DNA of 64,000 bases from Micromonospora alfalfae (GCF_022230925.1 NZ_JAKKFH010000045.1:248001-312000); one strand, 5' to 3'. Positions 40,994 to 48,723 are shown, numbered from the stretch's first letter. Notes: generated by a model not told the origin, from the sequence alone. A program made the numbers and translations.

Positions 40994-41473
40994 TTAGAGG
41001 GGACGGAGCATGACCTGTTCGCCGTCGGGCGTCAGGTTGCCCGGCTCGTCGGTCATCCGGAAGCCGGCGCGGCGGTAGAGGGCCTTCCCTCGCGCGTTGT
41101 CGAGCCTGACGTTGAGCCTCAGCCGGGTGGCGCCGCGCTCGTGGGCCCACTGCGCCACCTCGTTCACCAGGCGGTCTGCGACACCCGTGCCGCGGGCGTC
41201 GGGGTGCACCCACATCGAGATCAGGTCAATCATCAGCGGATCCGGTGTGGGCACACCGCTCGACATCCCGACCGGCCGCCCGTCCAGGACGGCCACCACG
41301 TTGTGTGAGTTGGGGATGCTCAGCCGGTCGCGCCAGCGTTGCTCGCGGTCGCCGTCGCCCTGCCAGTCGGCGAGCCGGGAGCCGAACGCCCCCGGTGCCT
41401 CGGTGAGGGCGGCCAGCCGCAGTTCACGCCAGGTCGGCCAGTCGTCGGGGGTGAGCACCCTGATCTCGATCAT
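40994..41473 (-). CDS. GNAT-family N-acetyltransferase
   Basis: 159 residues. GNAT fold: RVLTPDDWPTWRELRLAALTE, VHPDARGTGVADRLVNEVAQ (acetyl-CoA motif A) and NVRLDNARGKALYRRAGF. The ATG at 41473 gives the usual N-terminus; the longer frame is rejected. Acceptor substrate unknown. It is convergent with hemQ, and palindromic element B lies between the two. Confidence 0.85.
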   Translation of the reverse strand: MIEIRVLTPDDWPTWRELRLAALTEAPGAFGSRLADWQGDGDREQRWRDRLSIPNSHNVVAVLDGRPVGMSSGVPTPDPLMIDLISMWVHPDARGTGVADRLVNEVAQWAHERGATRLRLNVRLDNARGKALYRRAGFRMTDEPGNLTPDGEQVMLRPL

Positions 41474-41524
41474 GCGGGGATGGTGCCCGGACGGACTGGC
41501 GGGCACCACCGCATTTCCCACCGG

Positions 41525-41558
41525 CCGGCGCCGCACCCCCGCCCGGGTGCGGCGCCGG
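41525..41558 (-). terminator. Strong hairpin after the AA10/CBM2 gene
   Basis: Fourteen-base perfect arms CCGGCGCCGCACCC (41525-41538) and GGGTGCGGCGCCGG (41545-41558), six-base loop. It lies just beyond the stop codon at 41566. Confidence 0.85.
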
Positions 41559-41565
41559 ACGGGGA

Positions 41566-42696
41566 TCAACTGGTCGTCGTACAGGAGACCAGCGGAACCG
41601 GGTTGCTGCCGTTCCACGAGCCGAGGAAACCGAACGTGGTGCTCGCTCCGGCGGCAAGGGTGCCGTTGTGGTTCGCGTTACGTGCGGTGACAAGCGTGCC
41701 GTTGGCGCCGACCGTCGCGTTCCACGACGAGGTGACCTGCTGGCCGTTGTTGTAGTTCCAGCTCACCGACCAGCCCCGGGTCGGTGAACCGCCGGCGGTC
41801 ACCTTCACCTCGGCCTGGAAGCCACCGGACCACTGACCGGTCACCTGGTACGTCGCGGTGCAGGCACCGGCCGGCGGGGGCGTGGTCGGCGGGGGCGTGG
41901 TCGGCGGCGGGGTGGTGGGCGGCGGGGTGGTGGGCGGCGGGGTGGTGGGCGGCGGGGTCGTCGGCGGGGGCGTGGTGGGCGGCGGGGTCGTCGATCCGCC
42001 GCCGAAGTCGACGTCGCTGCACAGGTAGTACGACTGGTCGAAGTGGCTGGCCTGCCAGACGGTGTAGACGATGTGCCGTCCGGTGCGTCCCGGCGCGCTG
42101 ACCGGGATCTGGATCGAGACACCACCGGTGTCCTGGTCCCACTGCGAGGCCGGGGTGTTGCCGATCTGGCCCGCCAGCTCAAGGTTCCCCCAGCCGAGCG
42201 GTTGGGTGGCGGAGTTGAAGCCCTGCTTGGTCACGTACACCCGGATGTAGTCGGCGCCGTGACTGGCCTGGTCGAAGAAGCGCAGCCGGAAGTTGTTCGA
42301 CACCGCTGTGGTCTTCCAGGCGCCGACGGTGTCCAGTGCGTTGTAACGAGGGCTCTGGGTGCGTCCGCCGCTGCACAGTTGGCCGTCGGGGACGGCGGCC
42401 TGGTGGTTGCCCCCGACACCCTCGCGGAACAGGCCGTTCCAGTTCCACATGGCGGCCGGGTCGGCCTGCCAGGCCTGCCAGCACATCGGGTCCTCGGTGG
42501 CCATCCGAGGGTTCTGGAAGTCACCGCCCCAGCGTTGCCAGCAGCTGTAGTTGCGCGAGGCCGGGTCGACGACCGAACCATGCGCGGAGGCGGGCTTGGC
42601 CAGGATGGTGGTCAGTGCGGTCGCCGACAGGAGCGTGGCGGTCGCCGCGACGGCGAACAGCCAGAGCGCACGTCGTGATCGGGTGAGAGTGAACAT
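41566..42696 (-). CDS. Secreted lytic polysaccharide monooxygenase (AA10) with C-terminal CBM2
   Basis: 376 residues. Signal peptide (1-38) ends AKPASA, so the mature N-terminus is H39, the first ligand of the copper histidine brace. The second is H146 in DQASHGADYIRVYVTK. The catalytic domain ends near SDVDFGG. A linker of TTPPP repeats (seven or so copies) leads to a CBM2 cellulose/chitin-binding module with conserved Cys and Trp (QVTGQWSGGFQAEVKV, GWSVSWNYNNGQ). It oxidatively cleaves crystalline cellulose or chitin; CBM2 favours cellulose. The ATG at 42696 starts the signal peptide. A hairpin terminator follows. Confidence 0.92.
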   Translation of the reverse strand: MFTLTRSRRALWLFAVAATATLLSATALTTILAKPASAHGSVVDPASRNYSCWQRWGGDFQNPRMATEDPMCWQAWQADPAAMWNWNGLFREGVGGNHQAAVPDGQLCSGGRTQSPRYNALDTVGAWKTTAVSNNFRLRFFDQASHGADYIRVYVTKQGFNSATQPLGWGNLELAGQIGNTPASQWDQDTGGVSIQIPVSAPGRTGRHIVYTVWQASHFDQSYYLCSDVDFGGGSTTPPPTTPPPTTPPPTTPPPTTPPPTTPPPTTPPPTTPPPAGACTATYQVTGQWSGGFQAEVKVTAGGSPTRGWSVSWNYNNGQQVTSSWNATVGANGTLVTARNANHNGTLAAGASTTFGFLGSWNGSNPVPLVSCTTTS

Positions 42697-42814
42697 GGAG
42701 CCCCCGGGGGGATGAGGTCGGACGTCGACACCCGGATCGTCGGGAGTTGCCCACTCCCGTGCCTGATCGCTGGCTCCCGCGATGGCGCTACCCGGCACCA
42801 TGCCAGTTCGATCG

Positions 42815-43270
42815 TCAGCCGTCAATGGCCTCGCGTCGCATCGGCGTGTGCGGGATGCCGTCCTCGACGTACTCGGGGCCGCTGACCGCGAAGCCGTGCC
42901 GGGAGTAGAACGCGACCAGGTGCGACTGGGCCTCCAGCACGCACTGCCGGTTGCCCACCACCTCCAGCGCCGCCGTCATCAGTCGGCCGGCGTGTCCGCC
43001 GCCGCGCGCCGCCGGGGCGACCACGACCCGGCCGATCCGGGCGACACCGTCCGGGTCGGCCAGAATCCGCAGGTACGCCAGCGGCGCGCCGCCGTCGGTG
43101 AGCCAGATGTGCCGGGTGCCCGGCTCGACGTCCCGCCCGTCCAGCTCCGGGTACGGGCAGTTCTGCTCCACCACGAACACGTCGATGCGCAGTTTGAGCA
43201 GGTCGTGGAGGGTGCGGGCGGTCAGGTCGGCGAAGGAGGCCGTCCGGAGTTCGGTGGTCTGCTGGGGCAC
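42815..43270 (-). CDS. ElaA-like GNAT-family acetyltransferase
   Basis: 151 residues. ElaA pattern: LHDLLKLRIDVFVVEQNCPY, ELDGRDVEPGTRHIWL, RIGRVVVAPAARGGGHAGRLM and the C-terminal FYSRHGFAVSGPEYVEDGIP. Cytoplasmic. Starts at GTG. Substrate unknown. Confidence 0.88.
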   Translation of the reverse strand: MPQQTTELRTASFADLTARTLHDLLKLRIDVFVVEQNCPYPELDGRDVEPGTRHIWLTDGGAPLAYLRILADPDGVARIGRVVVAPAARGGGHAGRLMTAALEVVGNRQCVLEAQSHLVAFYSRHGFAVSGPEYVEDGIPHTPMRREAIDG

Positions 43271-43345
43271 CCACCGATGGTAGGTCGGGCGTGTTCGCCT
43301 GGGTCCGCCCGGTCGGGTGCGAGGTAGGTGGCCGGGCGGGCGCGG

Positions 43346-43606
43346 TCAGGCCGGGCGGGCGCCGACGGCGTCGCGGATCTCGGCGCCCACCGCGCCCTCG
43401 ACGGCGCGGGCGCAGTGCGCGCAGCAGAAGAAGCGGCCGTTGACCTCGACGCCGTGCCCGACGATCTTGACCTGGCAGTGCTCGCAGATCGGTGCCATGC
43501 GCTGGATCGCGCACTCGAACGAGTCGAAGGTGTGCACGTCGCCGCTGACCGTGTGCACCTCGAACGCCATCCAGTAGTCGTTGCCGCAGACCTCGCAGGT
43601 TGCCAC
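43346..43606 (-). CDS. Small cysteine-rich, probably zinc-binding protein
   Basis: 86 residues with CEVCGNDY (4-11), a conserved FEVHTVSGDVHTFDSFECA, then CEHC and CCAHC. Two CxxC pairs plus extra Cys and His suggest a treble-clef or TRASH/zinc-ribbon fold. GTG start with GGAGG upstream. It is small, soluble and conserved-looking; function not recognised. It is divergent from the CBM48-like gene. Confidence 0.75.
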   Translation of the reverse strand: MATCEVCGNDYWMAFEVHTVSGDVHTFDSFECAIQRMAPICEHCQVKIVGHGVEVNGRFFCCAHCARAVEGAVGAEIRDAVGARPA

Positions 43607-43763
43607 CGAAAACCTCCGTTAAGTGGACAAGTGCCTACAGAATCCCCCAGGCGGCTCCGCCCTGAGGGCGGAACGTCGATGCCTGGCCACTGCGGCGGCG
43701 TGTCGGCGTCGGCGTGTTGCCCGTTGTGCCAGGTGAACCGCCGTAACCCCCGGGAGGATCACC

Positions 43764-44042
43764 GTGATCAAGCGCAACAGGCTCTTCGGCAACCAGACCC
43801 GGGTCACCTTCTGTCTGCCCCGCGATGTCCCGCCCGGCCCGGTGAGCGTCGTCGGCTCCTTCAACGGCTGGCAGCCTGGTCGACACGAGCTGGTGGCCCG
43901 CCGCGACGGCACCAGGACGGTGACGGTGAAGCTGCCGCCGGGGGAGCACCGATTCCGTTACCTCGGCACCGGCGGCGTCTGGTTGGACGACGAGTCGGCC
44001 GACCAGGTCGACGACCGGGGCAGCCTGCTCCGGCTCGGTTAG
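43764..44042 (+). CDS. Isoamylase-type N-terminal (CBM48/AMPK1-like) domain protein
   Basis: 92 residues, a single glycogen-binding-like beta-sandwich: TRVTFCLPRDVPPGPVSVVG, SFNGWQPGRHELVAR and GEHRFRYLGTGGVWLDDE. It matches free-standing isoamylase early-set domain proteins of actinomycetes, which may bind glycogen or partner enzymes. GTG start with GGGAGG. No catalytic domain. Confidence 0.85.
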   Translation: MIKRNRLFGNQTRVTFCLPRDVPPGPVSVVGSFNGWQPGRHELVARRDGTRTVTVKLPPGEHRFRYLGTGGVWLDDESADQVDDRGSLLRLG

Positions 44043-44053
44043 AAAACTGCCGC

Positions 44054-44107
44054 CATCGATGTATTTATCGATGAGAGTCTTTACTGTTAACAATGTTTAA
44101 ATTACTT
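44054..44107 (+). promoter_or_regulatory. A/T-rich promoter and operator candidate upstream of the AA10/CBM5 gene
   Basis: A 50-base A/T-rich patch in otherwise GC-rich DNA. It has perfect inverted repeat CATCGAT (44054-44060) / ATCGATG (44067-44073) and the palindrome GTTAAC with AACAATGTT at 44086-44095. It lies 40-95 bases before the start, placing both repeats in a promoter-proximal position. Regulator unknown. Confidence 0.5.
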
Positions 44108-44147
44108 TGAGGGGCACCTCACCGCACCTGGAGAAGGAGCTGCCCCG

Positions 44148-44888
44148 ATGCGTCGAAGAATCACCATCCCGCTGGTGGCGGCGGGCGCCGTCGCCGCCAC
44201 CCTCACCGTCGCCGCCCCCGCGCAGGCGCACGGCTACGTCTCCGCCCCACCGAGCAGGCAGGCGCTCTGCGCGCAGGGCCGGGTGCCCGACTGCGGGCAG
44301 ATCAAGTACGAGCCGCAGAGCGTCGAAGGGCCCAAGGGCCTGCGCAGCTGCAATGCCGGAATCGCCCAGTTCGCCGTCCTCAACGACGACAGTCGGGGCT
44401 GGCCGGCCACCTCGGTGGGCAGCTCACTGACCTTCACCTGGGTGAACACCGCCCGGCACGCCACCAGCAACTGGGAGTACTGGATCGGCAACACCCGGGT
44501 CGGCGTGGTGAACGGCAACGGCCAGCAGCCGGGCGCCACTGTGTCGCACAACGTCAATCTCGGCGGCTTCTCCGGCCGGCAGAAGATCCTCGCGGTGTGG
44601 AACATCTCCGACACGGCGAACGCCTTCTACTCCTGCATTGACGTGCAGATCGGCGGCGGAGGGTCGAACCCGACACCCACCCCCACCACCTCACCCACCC
44701 CACGGCCCACCCCGACCGCGACTCCGACCACTCCGCCAGCGCCGGGCGGCAGTTGGACGACGGGCCGGGCCTACCAGGTCGGCGACCAGGTCACCTACGG
44801 CGGAGCGACGTACCGCTGCCGGCAGGCGCACACCGCGATCCCGGGCTGGGAGCCGCCGAACGTACCGGCGCTCTGGCTCCAGGTCTGA
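44148..44888 (+). CDS. Secreted lytic polysaccharide monooxygenase (AA10) with C-terminal CBM5/12
   Basis: 246 residues. Signal peptide 1-27 (ends APAQA), giving mature H28 (HGYVSAPPSRQALC), first copper ligand; the second is H104 in NTARHATSNWEYWIG. The catalytic domain is short, like chitin-active actinomycete AA10s. A Pro/Thr linker and a CBM5/12 chitin-binding module (GRAYQVGDQVTYGGATYRC, GWEPPNVPALWLQV) follow. Together with the AA10/CBM2 protein it should attack chitin and cellulose. RBS GGAGAAGGAG precedes the ATG. Confidence 0.93.
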   Translation: MRRRITIPLVAAGAVAATLTVAAPAQAHGYVSAPPSRQALCAQGRVPDCGQIKYEPQSVEGPKGLRSCNAGIAQFAVLNDDSRGWPATSVGSSLTFTWVNTARHATSNWEYWIGNTRVGVVNGNGQQPGATVSHNVNLGGFSGRQKILAVWNISDTANAFYSCIDVQIGGGGSNPTPTPTTSPTPRPTPTATPTTPPAPGGSWTTGRAYQVGDQVTYGGATYRCRQAHTAIPGWEPPNVPALWLQV

Positions 44889-44891
44889 CCG

Positions 44892-44920
44892 CACGGGTGC
44901 GGCCCCTGGTCGCACCCGTG
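44892..44920 (+). terminator. Hairpin after the AA10/CBM5 gene
   Basis: Perfect 10-base arms CACGGGTGCG (44892-44901) and CGCACCCGTG (44911-44920), loop of nine, right after the stop. Confidence 0.75.
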
Positions 44921-44951
44921 TCGCCGCTCTCGCGTGAACGGAGCAACCGGC

Positions 44952-45575
44952 ATGCCCCGCCGTACCCCGCTGGTGTCCCTCGTCGCGGCTCTGCTGCTCA
45001 CCGGAGCCTGCGCCGGACCGCCCACGTCGAGCCCGCCGGCCCTGCCGCAGCCGGCCCCCGCCTCCCCGGCCGGATCGACCGCGGCCGGGGACGCGGGCGT
45101 CGGGTCCGCGAGTGCCGGGCCCTCGATCGAGGCGGACGCGATGAGCGGGATCGACGTGGTGTTCCTGAGCACCATGGTCGGGCACAGCGAACGCACCCTC
45201 CAGATCGTCCGGCTGGCACGGGACCGGGTGCGCGACGACGCGCTGCGCACCCTGGCCGCCGCCGTCGAGGCGACCGAGGCCGACGAACTGGCCGCCATGC
45301 GCGGCTGGTTGCCCACGACCGGGCCGGGCGCCAGCGCGGCAGCACACCACCACGACGGACACGGCGACGACGCCGCGCTCGACCGGCTGCGGACCGCGCC
45401 GGACGCCGACGTCGACCGCGTGCTGCGCGACGTGCTCGCCGACCACCAGCGATCGGCCGCCGACCTGGCCCGATCCCACGTCGGCGTCGGCCGCAACGAG
45501 CAGGTCCGCGACCTGGCCCGGCGGATCGAGCAGTCCCGGACCGCCGAGGTCAAGCTGCTCAGGGGTACGCAGTGA
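44952..45575 (+). CDS. DUF305 family lipoprotein
   Basis: 207 residues with signal peptide and lipobox (LLTGAC, Cys at about 20). A Pro/Ala-rich spacer is followed by a DUF305 helical domain: DVVFLSTMVGHSERTLQIVR, EADELAAMRGWL, and AHHHDGHGDD, a His-rich metal-binding-looking loop. DUF305 proteins are ferritin-like four-helix bundles often linked to copper handling, which would suit a neighbour of copper-dependent monooxygenases (inference). ATG at 44952 preferred over GTG at 44934 because GGAG lies between. Confidence 0.85.
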   Translation: MPRRTPLVSLVAALLLTGACAGPPTSSPPALPQPAPASPAGSTAAGDAGVGSASAGPSIEADAMSGIDVVFLSTMVGHSERTLQIVRLARDRVRDDALRTLAAAVEATEADELAAMRGWLPTTGPGASAAAHHHDGHGDDAALDRLRTAPDADVDRVLRDVLADHQRSAADLARSHVGVGRNEQVRDLARRIEQSRTAEVKLLRGTQ

Positions 45576-45604
45576 GCGCAGTCACGCCCTGACCGGCGCT
45601 TTGG

Positions 45605-46009
45605 TCAGCGGGGTTCCAGCTTGATGGAGACCGAGTTGACGCAGTGCCGGGTGTCCTTCGGGGTGAAGCCCTCGCCGTGGAAGACGTGCCCGAGGTGACT
45701 GTCGCAGCGGGCGCAGCGGATCTCCGTACGGGCCATGCCGAGGCTGCGGTCCTCGATCTCCTTGACCCGGCCCGGGATGGCGTCGTCGAAGCTCGGCCAG
45801 CCGCAGTGCGAGTCGAACTTCGTGTCGCTGGAGAACAGCTCCAACCCGCAGGCGCGACAGTGGTAGACCCCCTGGGTCTTCGTGTCCACGTACTCGCCCG
45901 TCCACGGGCGTTCGGTGCCGGCCTCCCGTAGAACGTGGAACTCCTCGGGGGTCAGTCGGACCCGCCACTCTTCGTCGGTACGGGGCAGCTCGTTGTCGTC
46001 AAGACTCAC
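45605..46009 (-). CDS. msrB: Peptide-methionine (R)-S-oxide reductase
   Basis: 134 residues from GTG. Zinc ligands C51/C54 (CRAC) and C99/C102 (CARC) and the catalytic Cys C123 in DTRHCVNSVSI. HCGWPSFDDA and GHVF motifs also match. It reduces methionine-R-sulfoxide. It is convergent with the lipoprotein gene, and a small hairpin CTGACC/GGTCAG overlaps its end. Divergent from the LigD-like gene. Confidence 0.93.
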   Translation of the reverse strand: MSLDDNELPRTDEEWRVRLTPEEFHVLREAGTERPWTGEYVDTKTQGVYHCRACGLELFSSDTKFDSHCGWPSFDDAIPGRVKEIEDRSLGMARTEIRCARCDSHLGHVFHGEGFTPKDTRHCVNSVSIKLEPR

Positions 46010-46044
46010 CACCCAACGGTACGTCGAACGTCGGGGGCGTGGCA

Positions 46045-46050
46045 TATGGT
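46045..46050 (+). promoter_or_regulatory. -10 element of the LigD-type polymerase gene
   Basis: TATGGT six bases ahead of the ATG at 46057 and no Shine-Dalgarno, consistent with a leaderless transcript. Confidence 0.45.
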
Positions 46051-46056
46051 CGCGAG

Positions 46057-47094
46057 ATGGCGGGCACCAAGGCAGCGGTCACCGAGGTCGAGGTGGCCGG
46101 GCACAGCGTACGGCTGAGCAGTCCGGATCGGGTGATCTTCCCGCAGCGGGGGTTCACCAAGGCGGACGTCTTCCACTACTACCTCGCGGTCGGCGACGGG
46201 ATCATGCGTGCCCTGCGGGACCGGCCGACCACCCTCCAACGCTTCCCCGAGGGCGTCGACGGCGAGGCGTTCTTCCAGAAGCGGGTGCCCACCCGGGGGG
46301 TGCCACAGTGGGTGACGACCGCGCAGATCACCTTCCCGAGCGGGCGGACCGCGGCGGAGCTCTGCCCGGCCGATCTGGCGCACGTGGCCTGGGCGGCGCA
46401 GATGGGCACCATCGTCTTCCACCCGTGGCCCGTGCGGGCCGCCGACGTCGACCGCCCCGACGAGCTGCGAATCGACCTGGACCCGCAACCCGGCACCGAC
46501 TTCGCCGACGCCGCGCGGGCCGCCGGCGAGGTCCGCGCGCTCCTCGACGAGCTGGGCGCGACCGGCTGGCCGAAGACCTCCGGCGGCCGGGGCGTGCACG
46601 TCTACCTGCGCATCCAACCCCGCTGGACGTTCACCGAGGTGCGCCGGGCCACCATCGCGCTGGCCCGGGAGGTGGAGCGCCGCAACCCCGACCTGGTCAC
46701 CACCGCCTGGTGGAAGGAGGAGCGCGGCACCCGGGTCTTCGTCGACTTCAACCAGATGGCGCGCGACCGCACCATCGCCTGCGCGTACTCGCTGCGGGCC
46801 AACGCGCGGGCCACCGTCTCGACCCCGGTCACCTGGGACGAGCTACCCGACGTCGACCCGGACGACTTCGACCTGCGCACCGTGCCAGCCCGGCTCGCCG
46901 AACGAGGTGATCCGCACGCCGGCATCGACGACGCGCCGTGGGACATCACCCCGCTGCTGGAGTGGGCCGAGCGGGACGCCGCAGCCGGCCAGGGCGACCT
47001 GCCGTACCCGCCGGACCACCCGAAGATGCCCGGCGAACCCAAACGGGTGCAGCCGAGCCGTGCCAAGCGCACCCCGGACGACGACAGCGCCTGA
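46057..47094 (+). CDS. NHEJ polymerase/primase domain protein (LigD Pol domain)
   Basis: 345 residues, an AEP-type primase-polymerase as in the Pol domain of LigD, without ligase or nuclease domains. Catalytic Asp pair D140 and D142 in DELRIDLDPQPG, the conserved TSGGRGVHVYL and VDFNQMARDRTI motifs, and SVRLSSPDRVIFP at the N-terminus. It fills gaps and adds ribonucleotides at broken ends. A stand-alone ATP-dependent ligase lies 14 kb away (60767-61882). No Ku gene is seen in the window. Confidence 0.9.
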   Translation: MAGTKAAVTEVEVAGHSVRLSSPDRVIFPQRGFTKADVFHYYLAVGDGIMRALRDRPTTLQRFPEGVDGEAFFQKRVPTRGVPQWVTTAQITFPSGRTAAELCPADLAHVAWAAQMGTIVFHPWPVRAADVDRPDELRIDLDPQPGTDFADAARAAGEVRALLDELGATGWPKTSGGRGVHVYLRIQPRWTFTEVRRATIALAREVERRNPDLVTTAWWKEERGTRVFVDFNQMARDRTIACAYSLRANARATVSTPVTWDELPDVDPDDFDLRTVPARLAERGDPHAGIDDAPWDITPLLEWAERDAAAGQGDLPYPPDHPKMPGEPKRVQPSRAKRTPDDDSA

Positions 47095-47104
47095 CCCCCT
47101 GCTG

Positions 47105-47292
47105 TCATGGCCTCGGCTGAGCCGTCGACGCCAGAAACCTGTCGAACAGCGCCCGTGGGTCGGGTGCTGGGTCGGGGTTGAGCTTGAGCAGGTCGGCCGT
47201 GATCGCCAATCAGCGGAACTTCCCGGAGCCGGTCGCCGTGCTGGCGATGGGAAAGCTCTGGCGGAGGTCGGACGTAATGGCGTGGATTCGGG
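47105..47292 (-). pseudogene. Decayed gene fragment (C-terminal remnant)
   Basis: On the minus strand a protein-like C-terminus ITADLLKLNPDPAPDPRALF...STAQPRP ends at a TGA (47105-47107). In the same frame, across a TGA just upstream, comes HAITSDLRQSFPIASTATGS. Two similar-looking segments split by a stop codon suggest a broken gene. The family is not recognised. About 290 bases between 47095 and 47386 hold nothing else apart from the promoter of the next gene. Confidence 0.4.
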
Positions 47293-47360
47293 AGCGCCGG
47301 CCGGGGCTGGCTGAGGGTTGACGAAGCCCTTTAACGGGTGGTCCGGCGCGACCGGAATTG

Positions 47361-47376
47361 TCGTACACCTGTTCTA
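47361..47376. promoter_or_regulatory. SOS (LexA) box-like palindrome
   Basis: TCGTAC-ACCT-GTTCTA matches the actinobacterial LexA site TCGAAC-NNNN-GTTCGA at 10 of 12 arm positions. It overlaps the -10-like TAGGCT (47375-47380) and sits 10 bases before the GTG start of the HNH gene, where LexA would block transcription. Confidence 0.55.
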
Positions 47377-47386
47377 GGCTTTGCTC

Positions 47387-48637
47387 GTGATCGATGAGTT
47401 GGTGCGGGCGGAGAGTGCGGTGGCGGCCTGCGTCGACGCCCCGGCCTGGGCCCTCTCCGAGCGCGATCTGATCGCGGCGCTCGACACCACCCACCGGCTA
47501 CAGCAACGGCTGGCGGCAGCGCAGTTGGCGGTGGTCCGTGAACTGGACGGTCGAGGCACCGCGCTCGCGCAGGGCGCCTCCTCGACGACGGTGTGGTTGC
47601 GTCACCGCCTGCGACTCGACGTCTCCGCCGCCCGTCGGCTGGTCGGTCTCGCCGCCTCGCTCGACGTGGCCCCGCCCGGCGTACGCGACGCCCTGGCGAG
47701 CGGGGCGGTCAGCGTGGAGCAGGCCCGGGTCGTCGCCGACACGGCCGCCACTGTGACGGCGTCGGCGGGCGTCGAGGTGGCCGACAAGGCAGTCGGTGTG
47801 CTGGTCGGGTGGGCGGCGCAATTCGACCCCACCCTGCTGCGCCGGATGGGCACCCGGATCCTCGATCACGTCGCTCCCGACCTCGCCGACGCCGCCGCTG
47901 CGGCGGCCCTGGCCGCCGAGGCCGCCCGGGCCTCCCGCGATCGGCACGTCACCATCTCCGAGCAGACCGGCGGGCGGTTACGGCTCAGCGGCACCCTCGA
48001 CGCGGAGGCCGCGGCACTCTTGCGTGCCGTCATCGACCCGCTGAGCGCACCCGCCGGGCCGGACGACACCCGTTGTGCCGGCCAGCGCCGCCACGACGCT
48101 CTCGCCGACGTGTGCCGGCTGGCGCTGCGTACCGGTGAACTGCCCGAGAACGGTGGCGACCCGGCCCAGATCGTCGTCACCACCGACCACGACGGGCTGG
48201 CGCGGCAGTTGGGTGCCGGTGCCCTCGACATCGGCCTGCGGCTCACCCCGGACGCGGTTCGCCGGCTTGCCTGCGACGCCGCCATCCTGCCCGCAGTGCT
48301 CGGCGGCGCCGGCCAGGTGCTCGACGTGGGCCGGCAACGCCGCCTGATCACCGGGCCGTTGCGGCGGGCGCTGGTGTTGCGCGACGGCGGCTGCGCCTTC
48401 CCCGGCTGCGACCGGCCGCCGCGATGGTGCGCCGCCCACCACATCCGGCACTGGGCCGACGGCGGCCCGACCAGCCTCGACAACGCGGTGCTGCTCTGCG
48501 GCCACCACCACCGGCACGTCCACCAGGCCGACTGGGTGGTCCGGCTCGGCGACGACGACCATCCGGAGTTCGTGCCGCCGGCCTGGCTCGACCCCGAGCA
48601 GGTTCCGCGCCGCAACCACTACCACCGACGAGCGTAG
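47387..48637 (+). CDS. DUF222 / HNH-endonuclease domain protein (13E12-type)
   Basis: 416 residues. N-terminal DUF222 helical domain (about 1-290; VARRLVGLAASLDVAPPG is typical, read here as SAARRLVGLAASLDVAPPGV) and a C-terminal HNH nuclease with zinc Cys: CAFPGCDRPPRWCAAHHIRH, DGGPTSLDNAVLLCGHHHRH. These proteins, repeated in mycobacteria as REP13E12 genes, are linked to mobile or DNA-damage-responsive loci. It is a full-length gene. The upstream site resembles an SOS box and the start seems leaderless. Confidence 0.85.
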   Translation: MIDELVRAESAVAACVDAPAWALSERDLIAALDTTHRLQQRLAAAQLAVVRELDGRGTALAQGASSTTVWLRHRLRLDVSAARRLVGLAASLDVAPPGVRDALASGAVSVEQARVVADTAATVTASAGVEVADKAVGVLVGWAAQFDPTLLRRMGTRILDHVAPDLADAAAAAALAAEAARASRDRHVTISEQTGGRLRLSGTLDAEAAALLRAVIDPLSAPAGPDDTRCAGQRRHDALADVCRLALRTGELPENGGDPAQIVVTTDHDGLARQLGAGALDIGLRLTPDAVRRLACDAAILPAVLGGAGQVLDVGRQRRLITGPLRRALVLRDGGCAFPGCDRPPRWCAAHHIRHWADGGPTSLDNAVLLCGHHHRHVHQADWVVRLGDDDHPEFVPPAWLDPEQVPRRNHYHRRA

Positions 48638-48683
48638 GGCGCGTTTCGCCGCCGCCGCCGCCGCTGCAGCCGCAGCCGTCAGT

Positions 48684-48723
48684 CAGTCGATCAGTCGATC
48701 AGTCGATCAGTCGATCAGTCGAT
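48684..48723. repeat. Five perfect copies of CAGTCGAT
   Basis: Eight-base units at 48684, 48692, 48700, 48708 and 48716, all identical, then CAGG. The unit alternates to give ATCAGTCGATCAG patterns, A/T-richer than the surroundings. It lies between the HNH gene and the YdeI-like gene. The function is unknown; the identity suggests recent slippage. Confidence 0.85.

Noticed and set aside
47381..47386. TTG start two codons earlier for the HNH protein
   Set aside because: The GTG at 47387 is the better start: it lies the right distance from the -10-like TAGGCT and is a commoner start codon.
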